DNA of 64,000 bases from Brachyspira hampsonii (GCF_001746205.1 NZ_MDCO01000012.1:677075-741074); one strand, 5' to 3'; positions 1-8,554 are shown, counted from the first letter of the stretch. Numbers and translations are program-made. The notes: a model not told the origin generated them from the letters alone.

Positions 1-157
1 GCCCACCCAAGCTTTTATTAGGTTTATGACTTTTTTAACGCACGCAGAATAGATTTTAAAATATTGCAAAAATTGTACTATTAATCCTTTTATACATTTT
101 TCTTCGTATACCGTGCGGTGAATAGACTGCAAATTTAAAATACGCTTGGGCGGGTGC
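1..157. repeat. Degenerate inverted/direct repeat, intergenic debris
   Basis: Bases 1-12 (gcccacccaagc) pair with 144-155 (gcttgggcgggt) with one mismatch, giving a long-spaced inverted repeat. Inside it, a segment around 40-65 (acgcacgcagaatagatttt) and one around 111-145 resemble each other, each followed by a 'ttaaaata' stretch. The segment is GC-richer than its surroundings at the arm ends. No coding frame is supported. It resembles the GC-richer hairpin modules found near 54.8-55.2 kb (shared gggcg.g..taacaa core). Element boundaries are not clear because the window starts inside it. Confidence 0.45.
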
Positions 158-223
158 TAACAAATGTTATTTAACTCATAAAACAGTATAAAGCTAAAAT
201 TCAAAGTGAAGCAATTAAACATA

Positions 224-281
224 AAGGGCGGGGATTGAGAAAAAGTTTTAATTTTTTGACTTTTACTTATTTCCCACCCTT
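224..281. repeat. Hairpin-type intergenic repeat
   Basis: aagggcgggga at 224-234 pairs with tcccaccctt at 272-281, enclosing an AT-rich loop of about 37 bases. The GC-rich arms stand out in very AT-rich DNA. It lies just upstream of a small broken gene. A terminator is possible, but there is no T-run directly after the arm, so I read it as a repeat. Confidence 0.4.
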
Positions 282-355
282 GTCATAGCAGAAAAACAGC
301 AAAAGAAGATGGAGCTTTTGGAAATAAAAAGAAAGATTATTAATAGGATATGATT

Positions 356-592
356 ATGAAAATAGATAGTCAAAAACAATATATACATATAGAACGAGAT
401 AATAAAGAAGAACGTATTATTATCGATGCTAAAAATATTAGCAGCGAAGATACTATTTATTTGTTGACTGAGTTTATCTTCTTTGTAACTAAATAAGAAA
501 ATGTACCTGCTGATGGTTTTGTTGATATAATAAAAAATGCAGTAAAATTAAAAATAAAATTAGAAAATGAAAAAAATAATAATATTTTATAG
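356..592 (+). pseudogene. Small unknown gene interrupted by an in-frame TAA
   Basis: An ATG at 356 (AGGA seven bases upstream; an in-frame ATG at 350 sits too close to it) opens a frame that stops at TAA 494-496 after 46 codons. It continues in the same frame without another stop to TAG at 590-592. The two halves read as one protein of about 78 residues with similar composition: an acidic/basic N-terminal half and a Lys/Asn-rich helical C-terminal half. A single substitution (for example TAT or TAC to TAA) would explain the break. The next gene starts 8 bases later with its own ribosome site, so the three genes 356-1630 look like one operon. Function unknown. Confidence 0.5.
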
Positions 593-600
593 AGGATAAA

Positions 601-900
601 ATGGAACAGATTATTAGAGAAACTTTTTATAATTACAAAATATCGTTTCAAGAAATGGAAAATAAAATGCAGATATTAAAGCAGAAATTGATTGATTTTA
701 TTATAGATAGTTATTCTCCAGATATCATAATAGAGGCATTTAATGGATTTAGTTTTTATTTAAATGATAGGTTTCATAGAATAACCATAGATAGAGGAAA
801 TGTTCTATTAGATATAAATAAAAAAGAAATAAATATAGATAGTAAAGAAATATTAAAAAAATATATAGATGAAACAATAATTTTTAATTCTAATATTTAA
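601..900 (+). CDS. Hypothetical protein (99 aa)
   Basis: This 99-residue protein starts at ATG 601, preceded by agagga. It has no signal peptide or membrane segment. It is rich in Ile, Lys and Asn, with a helical N-terminal half (residues about 10-40) and a strand-rich middle. I do not recognise the family. It lies between a broken small gene and the 235-residue protein starting at 923, all on the plus strand with gaps under 25 bases, so the three are probably cotranscribed. Together with the Rpn-type nuclease remnant on the other side, this looks like accessory or phage-derived DNA, which is inference only. Confidence 0.6.
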   Translation: MEQIIRETFYNYKISFQEMENKMQILKQKLIDFIIDSYSPDIIIEAFNGFSFYLNDRFHRITIDRGNVLLDINKKEINIDSKEILKKYIDETIIFNSNI

Positions 901-922
901 TATAATGTTAGTTGGAGGAGCG

Positions 923-1630
923 ATGAGAGAGCTAAACTTTGTAGAAGATAATGGACTTTTTGGCATAACTTTTAAGTCTGACAATAAAGCAGAAGCTAAC
1001 ACTATTATGAATGCTATACAGAGGTTTATATCAAAAAATAGCAGCAATGAGAAAAAAGGAAATATTGATTTTTCTGTATGTCCTATAGGTGAGTACAAAG
1101 GAACTGTATGGATTCTAATAAATACTATTTCATTAAAACAATATCTTTCAAATTATAATTTGCAAGAAGGATATAGAAATAGAGTTATAGAAGAATTGAA
1201 AAAACGAGGTGAATATATTGATGATAACAATATAGAAGAAGGAGAAAAACCAATAAAAGAAATATCAAGAAAAACTGAGCTTGAAAATAAAATACAATCT
1301 ATAACAAATGGCAGAGCATACAATGAACTGACAGGCGAAGAACTTGAGAAAATAATTCCATTAGATAAAGAATTATCAGCTTTATATAATACCACAGAAA
1401 CTGCAAAACACATTTTACAAGGCAGAAAGTTTAATCATATCCGTGAACTTGAAAATAAAATAACACAGGGCAGAAGACTATCAGAACTTACTCTTGAAGA
1501 ATTGGGAAAATTAAAAGAAATAACAATGATAGAGAGTTATAAAGAAGATATACAAAAAGAAATTGATAAAAGAGAAAATAAATCTTTTGAAGAAACATTA
1601 AAAGAAAACAATGAGATAATATCTTTCTAA
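923..1630 (+). CDS. Hypothetical protein with internal repeat (235 aa)
   Basis: I place the start at ATG 923, because ggagg lies just upstream; an in-frame ATG at 905 has no such site. The first 100 residues mix strand and helix. The C-terminal half is a charged, probably coiled-coil region with a clear internal duplication: an ELENKI..GR.....ELT.EEL.K unit occurs at about residues 118-145 and again at about 178-205. No export signal and no membrane segment. The family is not recognised. A phage or plasmid accessory origin is possible given the neighbours, but nothing in the protein proves it. Confidence 0.6.
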   Translation: MRELNFVEDNGLFGITFKSDNKAEANTIMNAIQRFISKNSSNEKKGNIDFSVCPIGEYKGTVWILINTISLKQYLSNYNLQEGYRNRVIEELKKRGEYIDDNNIEEGEKPIKEISRKTELENKIQSITNGRAYNELTGEELEKIIPLDKELSALYNTTETAKHILQGRKFNHIRELENKITQGRRLSELTLEELGKLKEITMIESYKEDIQKEIDKRENKSFEETLKENNEIISF

Positions 1631-1646
1631 GAAGATGAAGAACAGT

Positions 1647-2025
1647 CTAATTATAAAATATCTTCATAATACTAATCATCTGACTTATATTAATGTATAA
1701 ATCACTTTCTTTTAACTCAGAAGCTATATTTTTAGCTATGTAGTATAATATTCTTTTTATAAAATTATTATTTCCGACTAATTGTATTTCAATAAGTATT
1801 TTTTACCATCTTTAGTTTTTGCTTTAACATCTAGAATAGACTCTTTTAAATTCTCATTTTCTGATAAGTTATAAGGATTAATAATTTCAAGATTACTCAC
1901 AGATTCAAAACCAACATCATTTAAAACAGCATTAACAATATTTTCTCTAAAAAGATAGCTTCATCTCCTTCAGTACCGATTAAGTATCGTACAAATAAAT
2001 CATTAAGTCTGTTAATCTCTTTCAT
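1647..2025 (-). pseudogene. Frameshifted remnant of Rpn/PD-(D/E)XK family transposase-nuclease
   Basis: Read from ATG at 2025, the minus strand gives MKEINRLNDLFVRYLIG, the N-terminus of the Rpn family (recombination-promoting nuclease / 'PD-(D/E)XK nuclease family transposase', PF12784). The frame shifts near 1950, continues as ENIVNAVLND...ESILDVKAKTKDGKK, shifts again near 1795, and continues as IEIQLVG....RILYY before TAG at 1647-1649. The ordered pieces match the intact homologue at 48786-49649 (FVRYLFSS, ADVKCITQ.GT, IEIQLQGNSR, RILYYWA). The catalytic D and E-x-Q segments are now in different frames, and the C-terminal half is gone, so the gene is dead. Confidence 0.8.
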
Positions 2026-2107
2026 AGTTTAATTATACTAAAAATGATTTAATTTGTCAAAATGTATATAGTTGATTTTGAGTATTATAAAAGTTATGGA
2101 TATCTGA

Positions 2108-2141
2108 TTATTGGGTATAATAAAATATTATACCACAATAA
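2108..2141. repeat. Perfect AT hairpin downstream of ftsA
   Basis: ggtataata (2114-2122) and tattatacc (2126-2134) form a perfect 9-bp stem with an AAA loop. It is extended by ttattg/caataa with a single bulged base. It lies about 50 bases past the ftsA stop on the minus strand. No T-run follows on either strand, so a classical intrinsic terminator is not supported; it could stabilise the ftsA mRNA end. 2026-2190 holds nothing else I can name. Confidence 0.35.
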
Positions 2142-2190
2142 GTTATATATGAGGTATAATATTAATTATGTTGATATATTAAATTTCAAA

Positions 2191-3438
2191 TTATTTGAAA
2201 AACTCAGAGAAAGGATTTTTAAAGTTGAATTTAAATTTACCTTTTTCAGATGTTTTTTTATGCGGTATGTTTACCTGAGTAGCTTCATCTAAACTCATCA
2301 TAAGTATTCCAATAACGGCTGAATATGCAGGATTATTTGCTATATCTCTGATGCCTTCAATTTTATCAGGCACACCTATTCTGGCACTAATAGGGGCAGC
2401 ACCTTTAACAGCAGTTTGATAAGCCTTAGCAAGTTCTACCAATCCCGGAAGCAAGGCACCTCCTCCTGTAAACACCATACCAGCAGAAAGAGAATCTATA
2501 TACTTCATTTTATTTAATTCTTTTCCGCATAAGCTGAAAATTTCTTCTACTCTAGGCTGTATAATTTCAGTTAATACTCTTTTAGGTATAGTACGCATTT
2601 GTCCGCTTGCAGTAGGTACTTCAATAATTTCCTTTTCTCCAACCATATCTATAAATGCAAAACCATGATCTCTTTTTAATCTTTCAGCAGAAGGTATTGT
2701 GATTCTTAATCCTTCGGCTATATCATTAGTTATATGCTGACTTCCTACAGGTATAACAGCAGTATGCCAAACAGAACCTTCCAAATATACCATAATAGAA
2801 GTAGTGGAATGTCCTATATCAAATACCACTACGCCAAGCTCTTTTTCATCTTCAGTAAGACATGCTTCAGAACTTCCTCTTATATTAACTATAAAGTCTT
2901 TTCCGGAAAAACGCATTTTATTTAAAGTTTTTCTTAAATGTTCGCTTACATGTTTAAGCCCTGTTATGATATGCACTTTAGTTTCAAGTCTGGTTCCGGA
3001 CATACCCACAGGATTTTTTATTTCATCTTGTCCGTCCAAAGAATATTCCTGTTCTATAGCTTCTATTATTTCTCTATCAGCAGGTATTAGTATATTTTTT
3101 GCACTTTCTAAAACTCTTTCTATTTCAGCAGGAGTAACTTCTTTATCTTTAGTATTAACACCTATTACACCTTTACTGTTTAATCCTTTTATATGATCCC
3201 CGCCTATTGCGGCAATTATATCAGGAGCTTGTAATCCGGCCATATGTTCAGCTTCATTTATAGATTTTTCTATAGCATTGGCAGCTGCATCTATATTGAT
3301 AATAACTCCTTTTTTGATGCCTTCGCTTTCGCTTTCGCCTATACCTATAACATCTAATTTATCATTATTAACACGGGCAATGACAGTTTTTATTGATGCA
3401 CTTCCTGCATCTAATCCTGCTAATATTGGCTCTTTCAA
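2191..3438 (-). CDS. ftsA: Cell division protein FtsA
   Basis: FtsA is the actin-like ATPase that anchors FtsZ to the inner membrane and recruits the divisome. The 415-residue protein has the expected actin-fold signatures: GLDAGSASIK near residue 8 (phosphate 1), the 1C subdomain region, VVVFDIGHSTTS near 205 (phosphate 2) and FTGGGALLPG near 330 (adenosine motif). It ends in an amphipathic FKNPFSEFFK tail fitting the membrane-targeting helix. Length is normal. Unlike most bacteria, no ftsZ follows: downstream lies only a dead nuclease gene and accessory DNA. Upstream on the same strand, 120 bases away, are two exported proteins. Confidence 0.95.
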   Translation of the reverse strand: MKEPILAGLDAGSASIKTVIARVNNDKLDVIGIGESESEGIKKGVIINIDAAANAIEKSINEAEHMAGLQAPDIIAAIGGDHIKGLNSKGVIGVNTKDKEVTPAEIERVLESAKNILIPADREIIEAIEQEYSLDGQDEIKNPVGMSGTRLETKVHIITGLKHVSEHLRKTLNKMRFSGKDFIVNIRGSSEACLTEDEKELGVVVFDIGHSTTSIMVYLEGSVWHTAVIPVGSQHITNDIAEGLRITIPSAERLKRDHGFAFIDMVGEKEIIEVPTASGQMRTIPKRVLTEIIQPRVEEIFSLCGKELNKMKYIDSLSAGMVFTGGGALLPGLVELAKAYQTAVKGAAPISARIGVPDKIEGIRDIANNPAYSAVIGILMMSLDEATQVNIPHKKTSEKGKFKFNFKNPFSEFFK

Positions 3439-3558
3439 GTTTAAACTCCTAAATAATAATATTATGTTAATATTTTCGGTAAAAATAAAAGTATGATTAA
3501 TGATTATTTTTTATGATTTTACTATGGTTTAATTAATTTAATGCTATTAGATATCAAA

Positions 3559-4053
3559 TTATAAAATAACCCATTTGTTGTTTTCATAAGACATTACGAA
3601 TGTTTGTCTTGCTTTTGAAGTAGTATCTTCTACTCTATCATAAACAGATGAATCGGCATCTATATAAGCCTTTTTTCCTTCCAATTTTATATCATAAACT
3701 TTTTCTATTTTAGTTTCAAATTCAAAATCTAATGAGGGATCGCTTTGTACATACTCATCAGCATTTTTTATATTTCTGCTTTTTCTTAATATTTCTTTAT
3801 AATTTGTGGAATAGAATTTTTCATAAGCTATCCTTACGCTCTCCTGATTATAAGGCAATGAGTAAAACTCCTTTAAAGATGATAAAGCTAGATTTTTCAA
3901 TTTATCTTCATCATATTCTTTGATTTCAACATTTTCTTTAAAATCTTCATCTTTTAGAATTATTTCAACTCTTTTAGTATTTTCTTTATTATTATTACTG
4001 CATGATATTGATGATAATATAGCAAATGATATTAATAATATATATTTAAACAT
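3559..4053 (-). CDS. Lipoprotein, unknown function (164 aa)
   Basis: The N-terminus is a lipoprotein signal: MFK, a hydrophobic stretch, then SSISC with Cys18 as the lipidation site, followed by an Asn/Lys-rich linker. The mature domain (about residues 50-164) resembles a small alpha+beta NTF2/DUF4878-like fold in pattern (helix of 'LALSSLKEFYSLPYN', later paired strands ending in NNKWVIL), but this is only a pattern impression. It starts 3 bases after the stop of the exported protein at 4057-4713, so the two are cotranscribed and probably both act in the periplasm or on a membrane. Confidence 0.75.
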   Translation of the reverse strand: MFKYILLISFAILSSISCSNNNKENTKRVEIILKDEDFKENVEIKEYDEDKLKNLALSSLKEFYSLPYNQESVRIAYEKFYSTNYKEILRKSRNIKNADEYVQSDPSLDFEFETKIEKVYDIKLEGKKAYIDADSSVYDRVEDTTSKARQTFVMSYENNKWVIL

Positions 4054-4056
4054 TTA

Positions 4057-4713
4057 TTAAAGTCCTTCCAATATAGATTTTCTTGTATTTTGAGGCGGCA
4101 TAGCTTCTTTTTCTTTTATTCTAGTATCTGATGTTGTTGTAACATTATTCATATCTATATATTTTACAACGCTTGGTCTTTCTAATATTATTCTTATATC
4201 TCCATTCTGCCAGGCTACGGTATTGGCATTTAGAAAAGCTCCTTTAGTGTATTTAGCATTTAAAGCAGATAATAATTCAAGGAAATCAACTTGATTAGGC
4301 TGAAAATTTATAGTTATAGAATATAAAGCATCATTTTTAAATATGAAATATCCGCTTTTATAAAATTTATTTTCCTCTAATGCAAGGAATGTAGCACTTT
4401 CTTCAGCATTCAAATCTACAGTACCTGTCATATATTGTTTAGGCAAAGTCATAGTATTATCGCTTAATATAGCATTTATTGTATCTTGCCTTGTTGCCCC
4501 TAAAGTAATGTTTTTAAATCCTGTTATAGGAGTATCTATTACAGCAGGTTTTCTGCCCATTATAGCATCATTAGTTATATATTCATCATTATTCTGATTA
4601 TTTTCTTCTGTTTGTGTATTATTTTGTGGCGGAATATAAGCATCATTTGTTGCATATTGAGAAAATAAACTGCATCCAAATACAAATATCAAAATAAATA
4701 TATATTTTTTCAT
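4057..4713 (-). CDS. Exported protein, unknown function (218 aa)
   Basis: A signal peptide (MKKYIFILIFVFGCSLFSQ) precedes a low-complexity Asn/Gln/Glu region in which the motif (A/I)TNDA is repeated (residues about 21 and 46). The main domain, residues about 60-190, contains FKNITLGATRQD, a pattern also seen in bacterial exported proteins with the 'lGms..ev...lG' theme. Cys14 could suggest a lipobox (FGCS), but the residue context is poor, so cleavage after FSQ is equally likely. Not recognised further. First gene of a minus-strand set continuing with the lipoprotein at 4053-3559. Confidence 0.7.
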   Translation of the reverse strand: MKKYIFILIFVFGCSLFSQYATNDAYIPPQNNTQTEENNQNNDEYITNDAIMGRKPAVIDTPITGFKNITLGATRQDTINAILSDNTMTLPKQYMTGTVDLNAEESATFLALEENKFYKSGYFIFKNDALYSITINFQPNQVDFLELLSALNAKYTKGAFLNANTVAWQNGDIRIILERPSVVKYIDMNNVTTTSDTRIKEKEAMPPQNTRKSILEGL

Positions 4714-4842
4714 TTTTTATCCCAAATTTTTTATTTTATTCTTCTAATAAAACCTTATAAATACAATGTTGTTATATAGTATCGGTTATATTTTATTTCA
4801 AAATAGTAAATTTATTTTTCTGTTTTTTTATATTATATATAC

Positions 4843-4857
4843 TTGCAAATTATGCAA
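4843..4857. promoter_or_regulatory. Operator-like dyad TTGCA-N5-TGCAA
   Basis: ttgca at 4843-4847 and tgcaa at 4853-4857 form a perfect dyad in the 233-base gap between the divergent genes at 4713 (minus) and 4947 (plus). Position and symmetry fit a repressor or activator site, but short dyads occur by chance in AT-rich DNA and no regulator is encoded next to it. Confidence 0.25.
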
Positions 4858-4946
4858 TTAAGGTTTATTTATTTAATTAAAAAAATTTGAAAAAATTATG
4901 AAATATATTATATTTTATTTATCAAAGGGTTTTTAGGAAATTAATT

Positions 4947-5630
4947 ATGAATAAATACAATAGAGTTACAATCGTTTGCGGTCATTATGGAGTTGGTAAA
5001 ACAACTTTTTCTATTAACTATAGTATGTATATTAGAAATTTTACATCTAAAGATATTTATATTGCTGATTTAGATGTTGTGAACCCTTATTTCAGATCCA
5101 GAGAGCATTCTTCGTATTTAGAAGAAAAAAATATAAAAGTTATAGGAAGTTACCTTCCGCAGTCAGGTTCTGATTTACCTGCGGTTTCTGCTGAAGTTTA
5201 TTCTATTTTCGATAGAAAAGATATTATAGGCATAATTGATATGGGCGGCAATTCAGCAGGCAGTTTATCATTTGCTTCTTTTCGCGATAATGTTGATATT
5301 AATGAAACTGATGTTTTTTTTATTTTTAACGCTAACAGAAAAGAAAATTCTACTTTTGAATCGGCATTAGGACATCTTATTGATATAGAGTCTGTTCTTG
5401 GCTTAAAAGTTACAGGTATAATAAATAATACTCATTTAATGGATGAAACTTCTTTTGATGATATAGAAAGAGGAGAAAATATAGCGTATTATTTATCTAA
5501 AGAGAAAAATATTCCGATAAAATTTACTTGTATTAACAGCAAATTTTATCGTAACAATTCTAAAATATCAGCTAAATATGATTTATTTGTAATTGATTAT
5601 GATATAAAAAAGATAGGAAATATTATATAG
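4947..5630 (+). CDS. P-loop ATPase of the MinD/ParA-like class
   Basis: A Walker A motif GHYGVGKTT lies near residue 12, followed by a DLDVVNPYFRSRE segment (residues about 43-55) typical of a widespread clostridial/spirochete family usually annotated only as 'ATP-binding protein'. A DMGGNSAG segment near residue 98 probably serves as the Walker B/switch region, and FNANR near 128 resembles the nucleotide-specificity loop of SIMIBI NTPases. 227 residues, no membrane segment. The substrate is unknown. It begins an operon: the next gene starts 7 bases after its stop and the glycosyltransferase follows 24 bases after that. Confidence 0.75.
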   Translation: MNKYNRVTIVCGHYGVGKTTFSINYSMYIRNFTSKDIYIADLDVVNPYFRSREHSSYLEEKNIKVIGSYLPQSGSDLPAVSAEVYSIFDRKDIIGIIDMGGNSAGSLSFASFRDNVDINETDVFFIFNANRKENSTFESALGHLIDIESVLGLKVTGIINNTHLMDETSFDDIERGENIAYYLSKEKNIPIKFTCINSKFYRNNSKISAKYDLFVIDYDIKKIGNII

Positions 5631-5637
5631 TTGATTT

Positions 5638-6399
5638 ATGGATTATGCTAATGTCAGATTATATGAGATAGCCTCTATGTTATCGCCTAGTGTATATGAA
5701 ACTATATTTTATAGTCAGTATCAAGGCCGTTCTGATAAAGATGCCATGATTTTAGATGATGAAACATTTGAGAGATGTCATGTATCTGATAATGTTTATA
5801 AGAATTTTCTATTTTCTAATGCTGCAAGGCTTGGAAAAAGTATTGATTATATAGGACTTAATCAGATGCATAGTGCTGTAATAGAAGATATGAAAATAAC
5901 TGAAAATGAGATATCTGTAAAATTAAATGATATTATTTTAACTAATTTGGCTAATACTTTAATAGATATAAAATCTATGGATTTAAGATTGGAGCCTTTC
6001 TATATTACTTTATTATTTAAAGGTATAAATTATTATTCCAACAACTATATAGATGAGAATGAAAAATTAATACCTACTGATGAAAGCCCTGTAAATTCTG
6101 TATATCGTCAAGATCAATTATCTTTTATTAATGACAAGCATATAGATATAGTAATTTCAACGCAGTATGTAGATAATAAATTAAAATATATTATAATAAA
6201 TTGCAGCAATATTGAAGTTGTTGAGTCTGCTAAAGATACTTGGAAAAATATTTTTAAAAATGACTTTTCTATGCTTTATGAATATTTTCAAAATATTAGA
6301 AAGTCTAGTAATTTGATAATGGAAGGAACTATTTATAAAACTATAATATCGGGATATGAAAAATTTATGGATGATTTTATAGATTTAGATGATTTTTAA
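5638..6399 (+). CDS. Hypothetical protein (253 aa)
   Basis: Soluble, acidic, 253 residues, no signal peptide or membrane helix. The N-terminal 60 residues are mixed helix/strand, and the C-terminal part contains a strand pair (DIVISTQYVDNKLKYIIINC) followed by helices. The family is not recognised. It sits 7 bases behind the P-loop ATPase and 24 bases before the GT9 glycosyltransferase. The tight packing suggests it works with the ATPase, but no motif shows what it does. No clear ribosome site precedes the start, which fits translational coupling to the ATPase. Confidence 0.65.
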   Translation: MDYANVRLYEIASMLSPSVYETIFYSQYQGRSDKDAMILDDETFERCHVSDNVYKNFLFSNAARLGKSIDYIGLNQMHSAVIEDMKITENEISVKLNDIILTNLANTLIDIKSMDLRLEPFYITLLFKGINYYSNNYIDENEKLIPTDESPVNSVYRQDQLSFINDKHIDIVISTQYVDNKLKYIIINCSNIEVVESAKDTWKNIFKNDFSMLYEYFQNIRKSSNLIMEGTIYKTIISGYEKFMDDFIDLDDF

Positions 6400-6423
6400 T
6401 TATATTTTATAATTTTATTTTTT

Positions 6424-7404
6424 ATGGAAAATATTAAAAACTTACTTATACATTCTCCTAATTGGCTTGGAGATATAATCATGTCTATGCCTTCTATTCA
6501 TTTAATAAAAGAAAAATATGAAGGCATAAAAATTACTGTAATGGCAAAAAAATCTATGTTTGGAATTTTTGAGGCTTCTGATTTAGTTGATGAATGTTTG
6601 GAAGTAAAAAGATTTCCTCATTTGAGAAAATATCATTTCGATGCTGCTTTGATTTTTCCTAATTCATTTGAAAGTGCTTTTAGAGTATTCGGGCATGGTA
6701 TAAAAAGGCGTATAGGATATAAGGCTGATTATAGAAATTTTATGCTTACTGATGCAGTTGATAGAAAAGAAGTCAGGTGGATACATACATCGGATTATTA
6801 TGTTAATTTACTTAAGGCTATTGGAATAAATGAACAAAGACCTAGTATTAAATTAAAAATAAAAGAAGATATATTAAATAAAGCAAAAGATTATTTAAAA
6901 ACTGTGAATCCTGAGAATAAAAAAATATTTGCTTACGGAATAGGAGCAACTAATAGTGTAGGTAAGATTTGGAAAGAGGAGTATTTTGCAGAAGCTGCTA
7001 ATTATTTGTCTAATAAATATGATGCTCTTACTTTATTTATTACTACTCCTAATGAAAAGGAGATATCTGATAAAATATCAGCAATGCTTTTAAAAGAGCC
7101 TATAATACCTTATATGTCATTAGATATGATAGCCGGTATTTTGAGCTTATGTAATGGTTTTATAGGCAATGATTCGGGAGCTATGCATTTGGCTTCTATT
7201 GTTGGGATACCGACTTTAGCATTATATTTTGCAACACCGGCATATCAAAATTCTCCTATTGGTATTAATAGTGAAATAATAGAAAAAAAGCCGGATAATC
7301 CTGCCTGTGTATGCGGCGGTAAAAAATGCAAATTAGAAACATTTGAATGCCGTAAGGTTATAAAGCCTAATGAGGTTATAAGCAAATTTGAATCAATAAT
7401 ATAA
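6424..7404 (+). CDS. Glycosyltransferase family 9, lipopolysaccharide heptosyltransferase-like
   Basis: GT9 enzymes transfer heptose or related sugars from nucleotide donors to lipid A-core or other cell-surface glycans at the cytoplasmic face of the inner membrane. Family signs are the N-terminal SPNWLGDIIMSMPSI, a central GIGATNSVGKIWKEEYF segment, and the hallmark FIGNDSGAMHLASIVGIPTLALY (residues about 246-268). Length (326) is normal. The C-terminus carries a short Cys cluster (CVCGGKKCK...FEC, about residues 295-310), common in heptosyltransferase II relatives and suggestive of a structural metal site. It ends 6 bases from the convergent protease gene. Confidence 0.85.
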   Translation: MENIKNLLIHSPNWLGDIIMSMPSIHLIKEKYEGIKITVMAKKSMFGIFEASDLVDECLEVKRFPHLRKYHFDAALIFPNSFESAFRVFGHGIKRRIGYKADYRNFMLTDAVDRKEVRWIHTSDYYVNLLKAIGINEQRPSIKLKIKEDILNKAKDYLKTVNPENKKIFAYGIGATNSVGKIWKEEYFAEAANYLSNKYDALTLFITTPNEKEISDKISAMLLKEPIIPYMSLDMIAGILSLCNGFIGNDSGAMHLASIVGIPTLALYFATPAYQNSPIGINSEIIEKKPDNPACVCGGKKCKLETFECRKVIKPNEVISKFESII

Positions 7405-7410
7405 TTTATA

Positions 7411-8421
7411 TTATCGAATATGAAATTTACTTCTGTTTTGTTTTCCGTTTATTAAAGTATTTTTTATCCAAGAACTATTATCATTCATAGGAATCCATCT
7501 TCTCTCTTCAGCTCTATAATGCCAATCTTTATCTTCCTGATAATATATTTGTATTGTGCTGCCCTCATGTATATTTAATATTTCATTATCATGATAGTTA
7601 AATTCATCATAATCTGTGCAGGATTTCTGTCCCATTTCTGAGTAATATTCATTGAGCGACATTAATGATTCATTTAGTTTATCATCCATTTCTTTAACAT
7701 TAAGCCCTAATTTTTTAGCCTCTCTTATAGTAATAGGGTAGTTATGAGAAGGATACGCAGAATTAAGCGAATTTGATATATTATCTATTAATTTTTGATC
7801 TTTCATATGGTATGATAGTATATCTTTGCATAGTTTTATTGATAAACTTGAGGCTCTGTCTACAGCCCCCAAAACTAAAGGGTGTATATATTTGTATATA
7901 TGTTCATAAGGATTATTATCATTATTATTTGACTGCTCTTTCCATAACTTTATAACCCTAGCTAATTCGTCCTGACTGACATATACAAGACTATTATCTT
8001 TATTTACAGGGGATAATTCATGCTGAAGAGAAGTATCTACGGCAGTTATAAATGCTAAAGGTCCCATTTGTATCTCATCAGCACCCAAACAAAGCATTGT
8101 AGCGGCACTTGCAGCTTCTAAAGGCAGCAAAGCTACAACTTTTTTGGCAGACTCTCTAAGAAGATGTACTATTCTTAAAGAGGCCTGTCCGCTTCCTCCA
8201 GAACTTTTTATAAAGAAGTATATTTTATCGCATTTTCCTATATGTTTAAGTATATCAGAGAGTACAATTACATCATTTTGGCATACACTTCCGCCATTAG
8301 AGTTCCAATATGAAAGTAATGGGGCATCAAGCTGTTTAGTAATTTTATTAATAATCTCTTGAGTTTTAGAAAATAATATAGGCGGTTTAATAGTTTTCGT
8401 CTGCGATTTCTTATCAGCCAT
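7411..8421 (-). CDS. SDH-type (SppA/ClpP-fold) serine protease
   Basis: The N-terminal 220 residues follow the crotonase/ClpP fold of the 'serine dehydrogenase proteinase' group (PF01972), relatives of SppA. YFFIKSSGGSG (about residues 68-77) matches the oxyanion-hole Gly-Gly strand. LEAASAATML carries the likely nucleophile Ser105, followed by LGADEIQMGPLAFITAVD. There is no signal peptide, so action at or inside the cytoplasmic side is likely. The last 90 residues, rich in Trp, Tyr and Asp, form an extra domain I cannot name. It converges with the heptosyltransferase-like gene and is divergent from flaA. Confidence 0.75.
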   Translation of the reverse strand: MADKKSQTKTIKPPILFSKTQEIINKITKQLDAPLLSYWNSNGGSVCQNDVIVLSDILKHIGKCDKIYFFIKSSGGSGQASLRIVHLLRESAKKVVALLPLEAASAATMLCLGADEIQMGPLAFITAVDTSLQHELSPVNKDNSLVYVSQDELARVIKLWKEQSNNNDNNPYEHIYKYIHPLVLGAVDRASSLSIKLCKDILSYHMKDQKLIDNISNSLNSAYPSHNYPITIREAKKLGLNVKEMDDKLNESLMSLNEYYSEMGQKSCTDYDEFNYHDNEILNIHEGSTIQIYYQEDKDWHYRAEERRWIPMNDNSSWIKNTLINGKQNRSKFHIR

Positions 8422-8525
8422 AGTATAAACCTCATTTTTAATTTACATAATTACATTTTTGAGTAATATTCTATATTAATAATAGATAATGTCAAATATT
8501 GATTTATTTTTTTGATTAAATTTGC

Positions 8526-8554
8526 TTGACAAATTAAGAAATTTAGTGTATAAA
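8526..8554 (+). promoter_or_regulatory. Sigma70 promoter of flaA
   Basis: A perfect -35 TTGACA (8526-8531) and -10 TATAAA (8549-8554) are separated by 17 bases. The flaA ATG lies 47 bases downstream, preceded by aaggag. A housekeeping promoter rather than a sigma28 one fits what is known of sheath-protein genes in spirochetes. Confidence 0.85.

Noticed and set aside
457-651. 64-residue minus-strand frame
   Set aside because: Antisense to the interrupted small gene, Phe/Ile-rich shadow without ribosome site.
2062-2292. 76-residue plus-strand frame downstream of the nuclease remnant
   Set aside because: No ribosome site, and its last third is antisense to the ftsA C-terminus.
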